64,000 nucleotides of DNA, taken from Sphingobacterium sp. R2 (lineage in GTDB: Bacteria > Bacteroidota > Bacteroidia > Sphingobacteriales > Sphingobacteriaceae). The notes beneath the pieces were generated by a model, which was not told the DNA's origin, made no database searches, and worked only from the letters and a program-made list of their open reading frames with translations. The stretch spans positions 4,278,001 through 4,342,000 of the forward strand of contig NZ_CP142884.1 in NCBI RefSeq assembly GCF_040760075.1, given 5' to 3'. The translations under genes were made by a program, and so were the position numbers. This document shows, piece after piece, positions 8,782 through 19,273 of this stretch (within the stretch, counting starts at the first letter, position 1; the number at the start of each line of letters is the position of its first letter).

Positions 8782-10960
8782 AAAATTGCCCTTTCAAATT
8801 AGCAACCCTTATCTTAAATGTCTCTAATTCTTTTTGTTGTTGATTGATAAAGGAATTCTCCTCCAGCTTTCCGACCACAATATCACGTTCTTCATCATTG
8901 GCATACACCATGTTTTTGAATGGATTTTTGTAGTCTTTAGCGCGCGATTTGTAAATCTGTTCACCAATCCAGATTCGGTGTCCGAGTGCCTGATCCAACA
9001 AAGATACGATTTTATCTGCTGATAAAGCCATCCCTTCTAAATTTAGAATCTCCATTAAAGACAAGAGCGCATGTTCACGTTTATCCAAGGCATAAGTTTT
9101 ACTTTTATCATGATAGAATTCGTGGACTTCATCCCAAGAATCTATTTTTTTAGACTTAATATCATTCAGAAAAGCTTGCAACGCATTGCTTTCGATCAAC
9201 TGTCCACCAATATTCTGCCAGCTTGTACGCGCCTTATCCGCTAAGGATTCAATGATGTCCTGTAGCGAAAGACCGTCCTCCAAAGCATCCATCAGATGCA
9301 ACACACCGTAATATTTGATAAAAGAACGATACAAATGATACGCCTCACCAACTTTCTGAATCACGGTAGGTCTTCGGGAATTTTCTGCTCCTTGGAGCAC
9401 GATAGTCTGATTCTTAAGATCCATATTGTTGGCGAGCAGTGCACGACCGGCAATAATACGCTCTTGCACATCCTTACCTGCTGCGGTATGAAGACTATCT
9501 GCAACAGCCAAAGCCAACAGATCCATTCCTTCAAACATTTCATTCACCGTATCCGGTGCCAACATATCGTATTCAAAATATTGGTTTTTGAAATGCCGGT
9601 TATCCCTAGCCTCATATTTATTGGCATTACGCACCAGCGCGTACATATTGTACATAAACCAATAGCCCGGAATCAACACCAACTGATCATGCTGTACATC
9701 ATTGCTCACCAAAGTAAAAGGCAATCTAATGTCCAATTCGTGCAGAAAATCTCCTTTGACAATGAGACAATACGATGCAAATCTGGAGTTGTGTTTTAAA
9801 CTGACACAGAGTCCGGGCCAAAAACCACGTCCCGCGATAATTTCTCCGTCCGCTGCTCTGGAGTTGTGATTGGATCCTACCGTAGCTCCCGCAGCCATAT
9901 TACTTTGGCCCATCACGAGCGCCGCACACAAAAAAGAATTATTATGGTGCTGCTCATGCGCCGGGAAGATCAAAGAATTTAATACTTCACAACAGGAAAT
10001 CGTGGAGTTGTCTCCCAGATAAGAGTTGATCAGACGGGCGCCGTACTTTAACTGCGAATAGGACGCCAAGATAAAACGTACCGCTTTAACACCGTAAAAT
10101 ATGCGGCAGCCGTAGCCTATGATACCATTGACAAGCTCACAGCCTTCGCCAATCTGCGTATACGATTCCTGCGAGGAATTTACCGTCACATTTTTCAGTT
10201 TGCTGACCCCTTTGATATAAGCATCCGTTCCGATCTTTACATTTTTGATCGTGAAAGTATTTTTGATGACACAACGGTCGCCGATCTGACTGTAAAAGCC
10301 ACGTTGACTGCCAAACTTCTGATCAGTTAATTCCCCAAAGCGCTTTTGCAGCGCAACATCCTGTCGATTGCGCGTCCAGAGGTACACGTCTGCAGACTGC
10401 ATGCCATCAAAAGGATAGACCGAGCGGGCACCATTTTCATTGCAGAGCTCCAGTTGTATGCGCTTTTCGGGCTCTTCGCCATCGCGGAGAATACCATTGC
10501 CAAATTTCGCTGTACTGCCTGTTTCCATTTCCTTAATCTGGCTTAACAGCACCTCATTGCCAACGATAAAGTAAGACAGAAAACCCACGTGATGGACAGC
10601 AACATCGTCGCCAAAATCCGAACTTACAATCGTCGAATGATACAGGCCTATAGGCAATTTCAAGTTGCGGTAGTCCAGGTAACTTGGGCTCAGATTTCCG
10701 ATACGGACCAGACCATAGAATTTACAATGCTGGATCTGATTTGGATCAAAGACCGCCGATACTTTAACTTTGGACCAGTCGCTGGACCAGTTGCCGTTTT
10801 TGATTAGCTGCTCAACCTCTTCATCGGTCAGATCCCGAAAGTCATTCCGCGGATTTTGCTGAAAACGCAGGGTATATTCGTCCTGTCCTGCTGGAATAAA
10901 TTCAGCGGGGATAAATCCATATCCCAGCTGTTCCAAAGGTTTTTTCTTCAATATACTCAT
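8780..10960 (-). CDS. DUF4954 family protein (left-handed beta-helix-like)
   Basis: 726 aa soluble protein of the Bacteroidota family DUF4954. The middle (about 225-400) looks like hexapeptide-repeat beta-helix sequence, with many short turns such as IGDRCVIKN, IGTDAYIKG, IGEGCELVNG and IGYGCRIFYG. This is the fold of nucleotidyl- and acyltransferases acting on UDP-GlcNAc or related substrates. The C-terminal 300 residues are helical and of unknown role. It starts 8 bases after the glmS stop, so it is translated from the same message; a role in hexosamine or cell-wall sugar metabolism is an inference from that. Confidence 0.88.
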   Translation of the reverse strand: MSILKKKPLEQLGYGFIPAEFIPAGQDEYTLRFQQNPRNDFRDLTDEEVEQLIKNGNWSSDWSKVKVSAVFDPNQIQHCKFYGLVRIGNLSPSYLDYRNLKLPIGLYHSTIVSSDFGDDVAVHHVGFLSYFIVGNEVLLSQIKEMETGSTAKFGNGILRDGEEPEKRIQLELCNENGARSVYPFDGMQSADVYLWTRNRQDVALQKRFGELTDQKFGSQRGFYSQIGDRCVIKNTFTIKNVKIGTDAYIKGVSKLKNVTVNSSQESYTQIGEGCELVNGIIGYGCRIFYGVKAVRFILASYSQLKYGARLINSYLGDNSTISCCEVLNSLIFPAHEQHHNNSFLCAALVMGQSNMAAGATVGSNHNSRAADGEIIAGRGFWPGLCVSLKHNSRFASYCLIVKGDFLHELDIRLPFTLVSNDVQHDQLVLIPGYWFMYNMYALVRNANKYEARDNRHFKNQYFEYDMLAPDTVNEMFEGMDLLALAVADSLHTAAGKDVQERIIAGRALLANNMDLKNQTIVLQGAENSRRPTVIQKVGEAYHLYRSFIKYYGVLHLMDALEDGLSLQDIIESLADKARTSWQNIGGQLIESNALQAFLNDIKSKKIDSWDEVHEFYHDKSKTYALDKREHALLSLMEILNLEGMALSADKIVSLLDQALGHRIWIGEQIYKSRAKDYKNPFKNMVYANDEERDIVVGKLEENSFINQQQKELETFKIRVANLKGQF

Positions 10961-10968
10961 CAGCCTCC

Positions 10969-12810
10969 TTACTCTACAGTTACGGACTTAGCTAAGTTAC
11001 GTGGTTTATCCACATCCAACCCTAGCTCGACGCCAATATAATACGACAGGAGTTGCAATGGCACAACAGAAATCAATGGCGCAATGATTTCATCGGCTGC
11101 CGGTATTTCCATAAAATCATCCGATAAGTTCTCAGAGACAGTATCGCCTTGGGTGACAACCGAGATAATTTTGCCTTTACGTGCTTTTATCTCCTGGATA
11201 TTCGATACAATCTTTTCGTGATAAGCATCTTTAGTGGCAATAAATACAACAGGTAAGTTCTCATCTACCAACGCGATAGGACCGTGTTTCATTTCTGCTG
11301 CCGGGTAACCTTCGGCATGGATATATGAAATTTCCTTCAACTTCAGGGCACCTTCGAGGGCAACCGGAAAGTTATATCCCCTACCTAAGAATAGGAAGTC
11401 GCGGGCATCTTTGTACTTGCTGGCAATCTGCTTGATTTTCTCCACCTGCGTATCCAAGATCCATTCCACTTTCTTCGGAACTTCATTTAATTCCTGAGCA
11501 AGTGTCTGGTAACGTTCGTCGCTGATGGAACCCTTTAACGAAGCGATTTTTAAAGCAATGAGGTTTAGTACTGTTAGCTGTGCCGTAAACGCTTTGGTAC
11601 TTGCTACACCGATTTCAGGGCCTGCGTGGGTATAGGCACCAGCATCCGAAAGACGGGCAATAGAAGATCCCACCACATTGACGACACCTAAAATAATAGC
11701 ACCTTGTTTTTTGGCATTTTCCAAAGCGACTAACGTATCAGCAGTCTCCCCACTTTGTGAGATGGCCAAAATTACATCTCCAGGATGGATAACCGGATTA
11801 CGGTAGCGGAATTCCGAGGCATATTCGACCTCGACATTAATGCGGCACAGTTCCTCAATAATATACTCTGCGATAAGTCCGGCGTGCCAGCTTGTTCCGC
11901 AAGCGACAATCACAATGCGGTTGGTATTGCTGATTTCATTTGCAAACTTTTCGATACCGCTCAGGGTAATCTGATGCGACTGCAGGTCTAACCGACCACG
12001 CATGGAGTCAAAAATAGTATCGGGCTGTTCAAATATTTCCTTTAGCATAAAGTGGTCATAACCGCCTTTCTCTATCGCTGACAATTCCAAATCTAATTTT
12101 TGAACGTACGGTGTGATGCGCTCATTACCCAGATTTTTCAAGATCAGCTCATCTGGCGTAATGATCGCCAATTCGTAATCGTTGATGTATACCACCTCTT
12201 TGGTATAGGCCAGCATCGGCGAAGCATCTGAACCCAAAAAATGCTCATTTTTACCGATACCGATAACTAAAGGACTTCCTTTGCGCGCTGCAATAATACG
12301 ATCTGGATGACCCGCCTCCAATACGAGGATCACATAAGCGCCTACTACCCGTTTCAAGGCAATACGAATAGCTTCTTCTAGCGAGCATTCGTTCTGAGAT
12401 TGAATCTCTTCAATAAAATTGACGAGCACCTCTGTATCCGTATCGCTCTTAAATGTGTATCCTTTGTTGATCAACTCCGACTTCAAAGAAGCGTAGTTTT
12501 CGATAATCCCGTTATGGATCATGGCTATGCGTCCACTATTCGAATAATGGGGGTGTGCATTTCTGTCCGAAGGCTCACCGTGTGTTGCCCAACGTGTATG
12601 GCCGATAGCTGTAGTGGATTGGAGATCGTGACCAAACACAAATTCTTCTAGGTTTGCGACCTTACCTGTCTTTTTGTAAACATCGATCTGATCACCTTTA
12701 TGCAATGCCACCCCAGCACTGTCATATCCACGGTATTCTAACTTTTTCAATCCGTCAATGACGATACCGTACGCCTGACGATAACCTGTGTATCCTACAA
12801 TTCCACACAT
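10969..12810 (-). CDS. glmS: Glutamine-fructose-6-phosphate aminotransferase (isomerizing)
   Basis: 613 aa from the chosen ATG at 12810, which gives MCGIVGYTGYR with Cys2 as the N-terminal nucleophile of the glutaminase domain (about 1-225). An upstream ATG at 12876 would add 22 residues and bury that Cys, so it was rejected. Two SIS sugar-isomerase domains follow (about 290-430 and 460-600), with ISQSGETADT and the C-terminal DVDKPRNLAKSVTVE, the family ending that closes the active site. It makes glucosamine-6-phosphate from fructose-6-phosphate and glutamine, the entry step to UDP-GlcNAc. No glmS ribozyme was seen upstream. Confidence 0.97.
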   Translation of the reverse strand: MCGIVGYTGYRQAYGIVIDGLKKLEYRGYDSAGVALHKGDQIDVYKKTGKVANLEEFVFGHDLQSTTAIGHTRWATHGEPSDRNAHPHYSNSGRIAMIHNGIIENYASLKSELINKGYTFKSDTDTEVLVNFIEEIQSQNECSLEEAIRIALKRVVGAYVILVLEAGHPDRIIAARKGSPLVIGIGKNEHFLGSDASPMLAYTKEVVYINDYELAIITPDELILKNLGNERITPYVQKLDLELSAIEKGGYDHFMLKEIFEQPDTIFDSMRGRLDLQSHQITLSGIEKFANEISNTNRIVIVACGTSWHAGLIAEYIIEELCRINVEVEYASEFRYRNPVIHPGDVILAISQSGETADTLVALENAKKQGAIILGVVNVVGSSIARLSDAGAYTHAGPEIGVASTKAFTAQLTVLNLIALKIASLKGSISDERYQTLAQELNEVPKKVEWILDTQVEKIKQIASKYKDARDFLFLGRGYNFPVALEGALKLKEISYIHAEGYPAAEMKHGPIALVDENLPVVFIATKDAYHEKIVSNIQEIKARKGKIISVVTQGDTVSENLSDDFMEIPAADEIIAPLISVVPLQLLSYYIGVELGLDVDKPRNLAKSVTVE

Positions 12811-12902
12811 GCTTGTCTCAATTTTAAGTGTATATTTTGTTAATGCGACGCAATGTAATAAAAAATATTTATGCAATCGATTGATTAACCTAAAATTAAT
12901 AC

Positions 12903-12938
12903 AAAAAAGGCGGTTAACATATGTTAACCGCCTTTTTT
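12903..12938 (-). terminator. Terminator of the first RND efflux operon
   Basis: A perfect 18+18-base palindrome with outer A6 and T6 runs, 22 bases beyond the permease stop on the minus strand. It separates the efflux operon from glmS. Confidence 0.85.
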
Positions 12939-12960
12939 GGCTATTAGATTTACTTATTTT

Positions 12961-15900
12961 TTAATGTTCTGCCACGTCCACATGGTCATAATCTTCCTTT
13001 ATCAAGGCTTCATAGTCAGTCTTCTCTTTCTTTCCAAAACGACGTTGAAGACTATCAAAAATGGAGTACACCACGGGTACTACAACTAACGTCAAGAATA
13101 GGGAGGACAATAGACCACCGATGATGACAATAGCGAGCCCTCTGTTCATATCTGCACCATCGCCTGTAGCGATTGCAATAGGGATCATACCGAAAACCAT
13201 CGCAATTGTCGTCATCAGGATCGGACGAAGACGCGCATGGTTGGCAGCCACTAAAGCGTCATGAGTATTATCGCCGGCTTCCTTACGGTGATTGGCAAAA
13301 TCGACGAGCATGATCGCATTTTTAGCAACTAGACCAATCAACATGATAATACCCAAAATAGTAAAGATGTTCAAGGTCTGATTTCCCAATGCCAGGAACA
13401 ACAATGCACCAATAAACGACAATGGGATCGAGAATAACACGACAAACGGCGTGATAAAACTGTCGTACAGTGCGACCATAACAAGGTATACTAGTATGAT
13501 GGATGCTAACAAAGCAATTCCCAATGTACCGAAACCTTCAGTTTGATTTTCCATATTACCACCCCATACAAATACAATTCCCGGTTTACGCGGCAATTTC
13601 TCAAACTGCGCCTGCCACTCTTGAGCGACAGTACCCATCGGTCTACCGATAACCTGCCCCTGAATAGATACGGCTGGCGACTTGTCGCGTCGTTCTAACA
13701 AAGTAGGTCCAGAGCCATACGTCACTTCAGCAAATTGATCCAATGAAATGGAAGCACCATTATTGTTGATAAATTTAAGGGCTCGCACATTGTCGATTGT
13801 TGCACGACCACTTTCGTTATAGCGTATGTTGATGTCGTACTCGTTGTCCCCTGCTCTATATTTATTATCCGTATTACCGGAGAATGCTGTCTGCATGGTC
13901 ATACCTACGGTAGATACGTTCAATCCCAACGAAGTCATTTTATCGCGGTCTATCTTCACATTGATCTCCGGATTACCCGCTTCGGAAGTCAACTTAACCC
14001 CCGCAGATCCTGGAATTTTACGCAATAGATCTGCTGCTTTCTCAGCAAATTCCTGGGCATCTTCAACCGAGGCACCAATAATGGTCAATTTCAATGGTGC
14101 TTGTTCCGCTCCCATGATACCTACGTTTACCGTTTTGATCTTGGCACCGATCAGCTTATTTTCCAGTTCGCGTTTTAAAGTCGCTGAATACACCTGTGAG
14201 TTGCCTTCAAAATTTTCTTTGTCGAGAATCACATGGATCTCCGATTTATAACGCGAGCCTGTTGTCGACGCCATTCCGTCTGAGGACTGACCAACTGTCG
14301 TAATGATTTCCTTGACATCTGGCTTCGCCGTAATATAGGCCTCCGCTTTCTGTGTTAACAAGTTCGTCTTTTCCAAAGAAGCATCCTTATCGAGTTCCAG
14401 CTGGATAAAAAATTCTTTCCGGTCTACACTCGGAAAGAAATCGGAACCGATATAACCTTTTACCACGAGTGCGAATGATGCAATAAGTAAACCGATCGCT
14501 AAACCTAAAGTCGCCAATTTGGTTTTGACATTTTTTAATGACCAGGTTAACAAACCGGCAACCCAATGTGTAAAGCTGTTCAGACCACTTTCAAAACCAT
14601 GGATAACACGACCAAACAGCGACTTCTTGCTTAGATGCTCCAATTTACCGAAGCGTGAATACAACCACGGTACGACCGTAAAGGATACCAATAAGGACAA
14701 TAGCGTCGAGATGATGACAGTCACACAGAACTGTGCAAGGATATTGGCCACCAATCCCGTTGACATGGCGATTGGAAGGAACACGACGACAATGACCAAG
14801 GTGATTGCCGTTACCGTAAATCCAATTTCAGACGCCCCATCATACGCTGCGCGTACTTTATTTTTCCCCATCTCCATATGGCGGTGAATGTTTTCGATCA
14901 CTACGATCGCATCATCCACCAAGATACCTACCACCAGTGACAATCCCAGTAAGGACATGAGGTTTAAGGTATACCCCATCAGTAGCAAACCGATAAAAGT
15001 TGCAATCAAGGAGAGCGGGATCGCTACCATGGTAATGGCAGCATTACGCAAACTTTGCAGGAAGAAAAGCATGATAAAACCCACCAAAGCAATGGCGATC
15101 ATCAAATCGTGGATAACGTTATCAGCCGCATTCAAGGTAAAATCAGAAGAGTCATTGGCCACCAGAATTTTAATATTCTGTGCCGCATAATCTTTCTCTA
15201 CCCCACTAATCACCTTTCCATCTTTATCACGCACAGCGATCACTTTCTTTACGGCCTCAGACACAGCCACGGCATTCGCGTCAGACTGTTTAAATACCTG
15301 TAGCAAAATCGTGTTTTGGCGGTCCAAACGTGCCACCTTTTCAATCTCTTTGATACCATCCTGTACATCGGCGATATCGCGCAGATAGATCTGCACGCCT
15401 GCAGGCGTAGTGATAGGCAGATTGCGCAATTCTTCGATAGAGGTTACTTTACCTGCAAGACGAATCGTTGTACGGTTGTCGCGGGTACTGACGTTACCTG
15501 TAGGAAAATCCAGGTTGGACGATGCAATCGTTTGTTGCACCTGCGAAATTGTGAGTCCATAACCTTCAATTTTTTTGGGATCTACAGAAATCTGTATTTC
15601 GCGTTCCTCCCCACCGATCATGTCCACCTTGGCAACCCCGTTGATACGGGCAAAGACCGGTTGGATTTTATTGTCCAATAAGTCGTAAAGCTCTTTCTCT
15701 GACAAGTTGGATGTAACGGCCAGACTCATGATTGCCACGTCATCAAATGAGAATTTGGAGAGCGAAGGCGTCTTCACATCGTCCGGCAAATCGTTGACGA
15801 CAGCGTTGATTTTTCGCTGGGCATCTGTCAGGAGGAAGTTGACATCTGCACCGTTATTCAGGGTAACCATCACAATCGAAACCCCTTCGAGCGAGGTCGA

Positions 15901-16143
15901 CTCCACCTTTTTGATACTTTCCAACGAAGAGATTGCATCTTCTATCTTCTTGGTGACCGAACTTTCCACTTCCGCAGGCGATGCCCCCGGATAGATTGTT
16001 TGTACCGTGATTACGTTAATTTCAAACTTAGGGACCAGTTCGTAGCCCAATTGCGTATAAGAAAACAACCCACCCAATGTCAGTATTATAAATAATACGA
16101 TAATGATACTGGGGCGTTTTATCGATATTTCGGTAATTTTCAT
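12961..16143 (-). CDS. RND efflux permease, HAE1/AcrB type
   Basis: 1060 aa with the two-fold RND layout: TM1, a large periplasmic loop, TM2-6, TM7, a second periplasmic loop and TM8-12. The proton relay is intact, with Asp410-Asp411 in VGILVDDAIVVIENIHRH (TM4) and Lys941 in LVAKNAIMLVDFAN (TM10). It is the inner-membrane pump of a tripartite drug or solvent exporter and is last in the operon tetR-tolC-adaptor-permease, 66 bases after the adaptor. The acidic, lysine-rich C-terminus is cytoplasmic. Confidence 0.95.
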   Translation of the reverse strand: MKITEISIKRPSIIIVLFIILTLGGLFSYTQLGYELVPKFEINVITVQTIYPGASPAEVESSVTKKIEDAISSLESIKKVESTSLEGVSIVMVTLNNGADVNFLLTDAQRKINAVVNDLPDDVKTPSLSKFSFDDVAIMSLAVTSNLSEKELYDLLDNKIQPVFARINGVAKVDMIGGEEREIQISVDPKKIEGYGLTISQVQQTIASSNLDFPTGNVSTRDNRTTIRLAGKVTSIEELRNLPITTPAGVQIYLRDIADVQDGIKEIEKVARLDRQNTILLQVFKQSDANAVAVSEAVKKVIAVRDKDGKVISGVEKDYAAQNIKILVANDSSDFTLNAADNVIHDLMIAIALVGFIMLFFLQSLRNAAITMVAIPLSLIATFIGLLLMGYTLNLMSLLGLSLVVGILVDDAIVVIENIHRHMEMGKNKVRAAYDGASEIGFTVTAITLVIVVVFLPIAMSTGLVANILAQFCVTVIISTLLSLLVSFTVVPWLYSRFGKLEHLSKKSLFGRVIHGFESGLNSFTHWVAGLLTWSLKNVKTKLATLGLAIGLLIASFALVVKGYIGSDFFPSVDRKEFFIQLELDKDASLEKTNLLTQKAEAYITAKPDVKEIITTVGQSSDGMASTTGSRYKSEIHVILDKENFEGNSQVYSATLKRELENKLIGAKIKTVNVGIMGAEQAPLKLTIIGASVEDAQEFAEKAADLLRKIPGSAGVKLTSEAGNPEINVKIDRDKMTSLGLNVSTVGMTMQTAFSGNTDNKYRAGDNEYDINIRYNESGRATIDNVRALKFINNNGASISLDQFAEVTYGSGPTLLERRDKSPAVSIQGQVIGRPMGTVAQEWQAQFEKLPRKPGIVFVWGGNMENQTEGFGTLGIALLASIILVYLVMVALYDSFITPFVVLFSIPLSFIGALLFLALGNQTLNIFTILGIIMLIGLVAKNAIMLVDFANHRKEAGDNTHDALVAANHARLRPILMTTIAMVFGMIPIAIATGDGADMNRGLAIVIIGGLLSSLFLTLVVVPVVYSIFDSLQRRFGKKEKTDYEALIKEDYDHVDVAEH

Positions 16144-16209
16144 TAGAATATTTTATTTTAAATAGCCGTGCAAAGACAGCGTTTCATCGGCTATTGATTA
16201 CAGTATTCT

Positions 16210-17265
16210 CTATTTAATAATTTCTACAGGGCTTTGGTCAAATAAATTGATCTGACCCGATACAATCACCTGATCACCATCTTGCAAACCACCTAAAATC
16301 TCGATGTAATCACCAAAGTTTCTACCCGATTTGACCGTTGTTTCAATTGCTTTACCATTTTTAAGCACAAAAATCTTGTTGTCGCTCACACTACCTACAA
16401 AAGCATTGCGCGGCACGATCAAGGTGTTGGTGGCAACACCCTCACCAAAGATGGCTGTGCCGTACATACCTGCACGCAATTTGTTTGATGCATTGTTGAC
16501 CTCTATCTCTACCGGAAAATTTAAGCTACCGTCCGATTTGGGGGCTATAAATGTTATCTTTCCTGTAAAGCGCTCATCGGCATACACACTTGCACTCACA
16601 TCCACAGACTGACCGATCTTTAACGTTGCAACGTTCTTTTCATCAACGTTAACACGCAATTTCAACGTCGCCACATTGACGATATCAAAGGCCGGAGCTC
16701 CAATATTCAGGTAAGTACCTGGTTCGATTTTACGCGCATTGACAATACCAGACACCGATGTTTTGATGGTTACGTCGCCTGCATTCAATTTGGAAGCCTG
16801 TAGGTTATTCTTCGCATTCTCAAACTGTAATTTTACCTGATCCAACTGTTGTTTGGTCACCCCCCCTGTTGAGTAAGCACTTTCAAAGCGTTGCAGATCG
16901 GCCTGCGCATTGGTATATGCGGCTTGGGCATTGGCTACATTGACATTCAGCTTATCGCCTTCAATGATCGCCAAGGTCTGCCCGGCGCTCACACGCGAAC
17001 CTTCATCCACCAATACTCTCACAACTCTGCCGGCAGTTTGAGCCGAAACAGTTACTTCCTGTTTGGGCGAGAAGGTGCCATTTGCGGTATAGCGTAAATC
17101 CATGGAAGACACTTTCGCTGTATCGATACGTACAGCGATTGCTGCATTCTTCTTGGCAACCTCCGCTGTTTCAGCTTCATTTTTCTTTTTATTTTTATTT
17201 AACACAAAAAATATTCCTGCTAAGCCAGCAGCAATAATAAGTAGAGTAATAATTCCGCGTTTCAT
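16210..17265 (-). CDS. RND efflux periplasmic adaptor (membrane fusion protein)
   Basis: 351 aa. An N-terminal transmembrane anchor (about 4-22) and a Lys-rich stretch are followed by a barrel-sandwich half-motif (GRVVRVLVDEGSRVSAGQ), a short coiled-coil hairpin (about 105-160), the returning lipoyl-like half (TIKTSVSGIVNARKIEPGTY) and a beta-barrel domain. It bridges the inner-membrane pump and the TolC channel. It starts 14 bases after the tolC-like stop and lacks a lipobox, so it is held by its N-terminal helix. Confidence 0.93.
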   Translation of the reverse strand: MKRGIITLLIIAAGLAGIFFVLNKNKKKNEAETAEVAKKNAAIAVRIDTAKVSSMDLRYTANGTFSPKQEVTVSAQTAGRVVRVLVDEGSRVSAGQTLAIIEGDKLNVNVANAQAAYTNAQADLQRFESAYSTGGVTKQQLDQVKLQFENAKNNLQASKLNAGDVTIKTSVSGIVNARKIEPGTYLNIGAPAFDIVNVATLKLRVNVDEKNVATLKIGQSVDVSASVYADERFTGKITFIAPKSDGSLNFPVEIEVNNASNKLRAGMYGTAIFGEGVATNTLIVPRNAFVGSVSDNKIFVLKNGKAIETTVKSGRNFGDYIEILGGLQDGDQVIVSGQINLFDQSPVEIIK

Positions 17266-17279
17266 ATTGTATTAGTCAA

Positions 17280-18623
17280 TTATTCGTTAATCAATGATTT
17301 AAGTTTTCCATTCGCTTTGATCAGCTGCACCTCAGCAATTTTATAATCCAGCAACGAAGTATTTAAATTATTTTGCGCATCTGCATACGCATTTTCAGCA
17401 TCCAGCAGATCAGTCAATGTCGCTAGGCCATTTTTATAATTGTTATTTGTATCATCCAATACTGATTTTGCCAGATCAACATTTTTACGGTTCGATTCGA
17501 TTGTCAATAAGGAGTTTTTGATCTGTACCCGTGAGTTCTCAGCCGCCATATTCAAGGCCAGCTTGGTGTCGGCAATATCGATCTGCAGTTTATCGATATC
17601 AATCTGCGCCTGACGCACTTTGGATCGTGTAAGGAAACCGTTAAAAATAGGAACCGTAAGGTTTAGTCCGATGCCAGAAAAGCCAGACCAATTTACCCCC
17701 TGTGCCTTAGAAAATATCGGAAATACAGGTCCCAATCCCTGTCTTCCATAATTCGCTGTCAACGAAAGCGTCGGATAATATTTGGAGATCTCTGCCTTTT
17801 TATTTAGTTCAAGCAATTCATTCTGTTTTGACAGCACCTGAATTTCTGTTCTACTCGACACATCAAGCGGATCATATATTGCATCCAATGCAACGGTTTC
17901 AAAAGTTGAACTAGGCATTGTAATTTGCTCGGTCATGGACATGCCAATCACAAATTTCAGTGCATTTTCTTTCAGTTCCACCGCATTGATCAGCTGTTGC
18001 CTGGACGCTTTCAAGTTGGTTACGGAAACATTGGTACGATCCAGGTCAATTTTTTTTGCCAATCCGTTTTTGACCAAGCCTTCGATTACATCCCTTGTTT
18101 TGGTGGTACTTTCCAGGTTGTTCTCAACCGTTTTTAACTGTAATTTAGATTGGTAAACATCATAATAACTATTCGCCACTTTCTCGATCAGTTGCTCATC
18201 GGTCAAGGTCTTATTGATCACATAAAATTCGCGGGTGGTTTTTGCGGCTTTCAGCCCCGTAAATACCGTCTGGTTAAACAGCTGTTGGTTTAAACTGATG
18301 GTATTAGTAGATTGCCATTTTTGTCCAAAAGCCGCCATCACGGTTGTTCCGGGCTGACCGACGATTTCCCCGGGTAATGCAACCTTTTGGATCATCGGGT
18401 TGTAGGTAATTCCACCGTTAAAATTCACCTGCGGTAATGCTCCTGACTTAACTTCCGCAATTTTATGCTCGGCATTGACGACATCAAGACCTGCCTTTTT
18501 TGCATCCGCCTTATTTTGTAACGCAAATTTAATGGCATCACTTAAGGTTAACTGTTGTTGTGCATGACTTTGGAAAACCATCGTACCTAATAAAAGGCTG
18601 GCTAGTATTCTGATTGTTTTCAT
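17280..18623 (-). CDS. TolC-family outer-membrane efflux protein
   Basis: 447 aa. A cleavable signal peptide ends near QSHA (about residue 21). The body shows the repeated long amphipathic helices of TolC with two related halves; the second half has NNNYKNGLATLTDLLDAENAYADAQNNL, the usual C-terminal signature. It forms the outer-membrane and periplasmic exit duct for the pump encoded downstream. It lies 28 bases after tetR in the same operon. Confidence 0.93.
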   Translation of the reverse strand: MKTIRILASLLLGTMVFQSHAQQQLTLSDAIKFALQNKADAKKAGLDVVNAEHKIAEVKSGALPQVNFNGGITYNPMIQKVALPGEIVGQPGTTVMAAFGQKWQSTNTISLNQQLFNQTVFTGLKAAKTTREFYVINKTLTDEQLIEKVANSYYDVYQSKLQLKTVENNLESTTKTRDVIEGLVKNGLAKKIDLDRTNVSVTNLKASRQQLINAVELKENALKFVIGMSMTEQITMPSSTFETVALDAIYDPLDVSSRTEIQVLSKQNELLELNKKAEISKYYPTLSLTANYGRQGLGPVFPIFSKAQGVNWSGFSGIGLNLTVPIFNGFLTRSKVRQAQIDIDKLQIDIADTKLALNMAAENSRVQIKNSLLTIESNRKNVDLAKSVLDDTNNNYKNGLATLTDLLDAENAYADAQNNLNTSLLDYKIAEVQLIKANGKLKSLINE

Positions 18624-18651
18624 TCCTAATTTGTTTATCCTAATTTTATAT

Positions 18652-19251
18652 CTACTTTTTACCTATACCGTTAAAAAAAAGCTTGGTAGCCAACTTTTGC
18701 TTTTGTAATACTTCATCAAAACGATCCTGGTTTGGTATGCCCGAAATGATATCCGAAATATTGCACATCAGCGAGAGACTCTTCATCAATTCCACATATA
18801 TCTCGGCAGTTTCATAGAGGTGTTCCCCATCGATTTCGCCCTTTTCTGCACCTACCTGCAAAATCTCAAACAAGGCTTTCACATCCCGGTCATGCAGGCA
18901 CTGAAAAAAATCCTGCATCGAAAGACCCTTTATCCATTCTAGATTTTCGTTCATGTGCAACATATAGTATTTCCGCACAAATGCATCACGCAGCTCCAAA
19001 ATCTTGATGATCAGTTCGTACGTTGTACCTTCATGTGCATCCGCCACCCTTTCCTCCATTTCCCTATACTCATCTGTCAAACGCACAATCACATCGCGTA
19101 TCAGTGCATTCTTCTCTGAATAATAGTAATACAAATTCGCTTTAGTAATTTTTATATCCTCCGCAATTTCATTCATCGTAGTCTTACTAAAACCGTAATG
19201 CATAAAGCGCCGTATAGCCGCCTCGATGATTTGATCTTTTCTATCTTCCAT
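18652..19251 (-). CDS. TetR/AcrR-family repressor of the RND operon
   Basis: 199 aa. Residues 1-50 carry the TetR helix-turn-helix (RRFMHYGFSKTTMNEIAEDIKITKANLYYYYSEKNAL). The rest is the helical ligand-binding and dimer domain. It is the first gene of the efflux operon, the common arrangement for autoregulated pump genes. A 7-bp inverted repeat sits at the expected transcription start of a good promoter upstream, which supports autorepression released by a pump substrate. The inducing ligand is unknown. Confidence 0.93.
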   Translation of the reverse strand: MEDRKDQIIEAAIRRFMHYGFSKTTMNEIAEDIKITKANLYYYYSEKNALIRDVIVRLTDEYREMEERVADAHEGTTYELIIKILELRDAFVRKYYMLHMNENLEWIKGLSMQDFFQCLHDRDVKALFEILQVGAEKGEIDGEHLYETAEIYVELMKSLSLMCNISDIISGIPNQDRFDEVLQKQKLATKLFFNGIGKK

Positions 19252-19273
19252 TCTTCAAAAAACTCCTTTCAAC

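Noticed and set aside
8624..8827. Plus-strand open frame of 67 codons across the tandem repeat
   Set aside because: Its protein is only the translated 20-bp repeat read in three phases, then runs through a terminator into the antisense of DUF4954.
9296..9799. 167-codon open frame on plus opposite DUF4954
   Set aside because: It is antisense to a well-supported gene and has no family pattern.
12811..12876. Longer GlmS start at 12876
   Set aside because: GlmS needs Cys directly after the initiator Met; the extension would block the glutaminase active site.
12811..12960. glmS ribozyme or riboswitch upstream of glmS
   Set aside because: The 5' region holds only a terminator palindrome of the neighbouring operon and AT-rich sequence, with no conserved ribozyme core.
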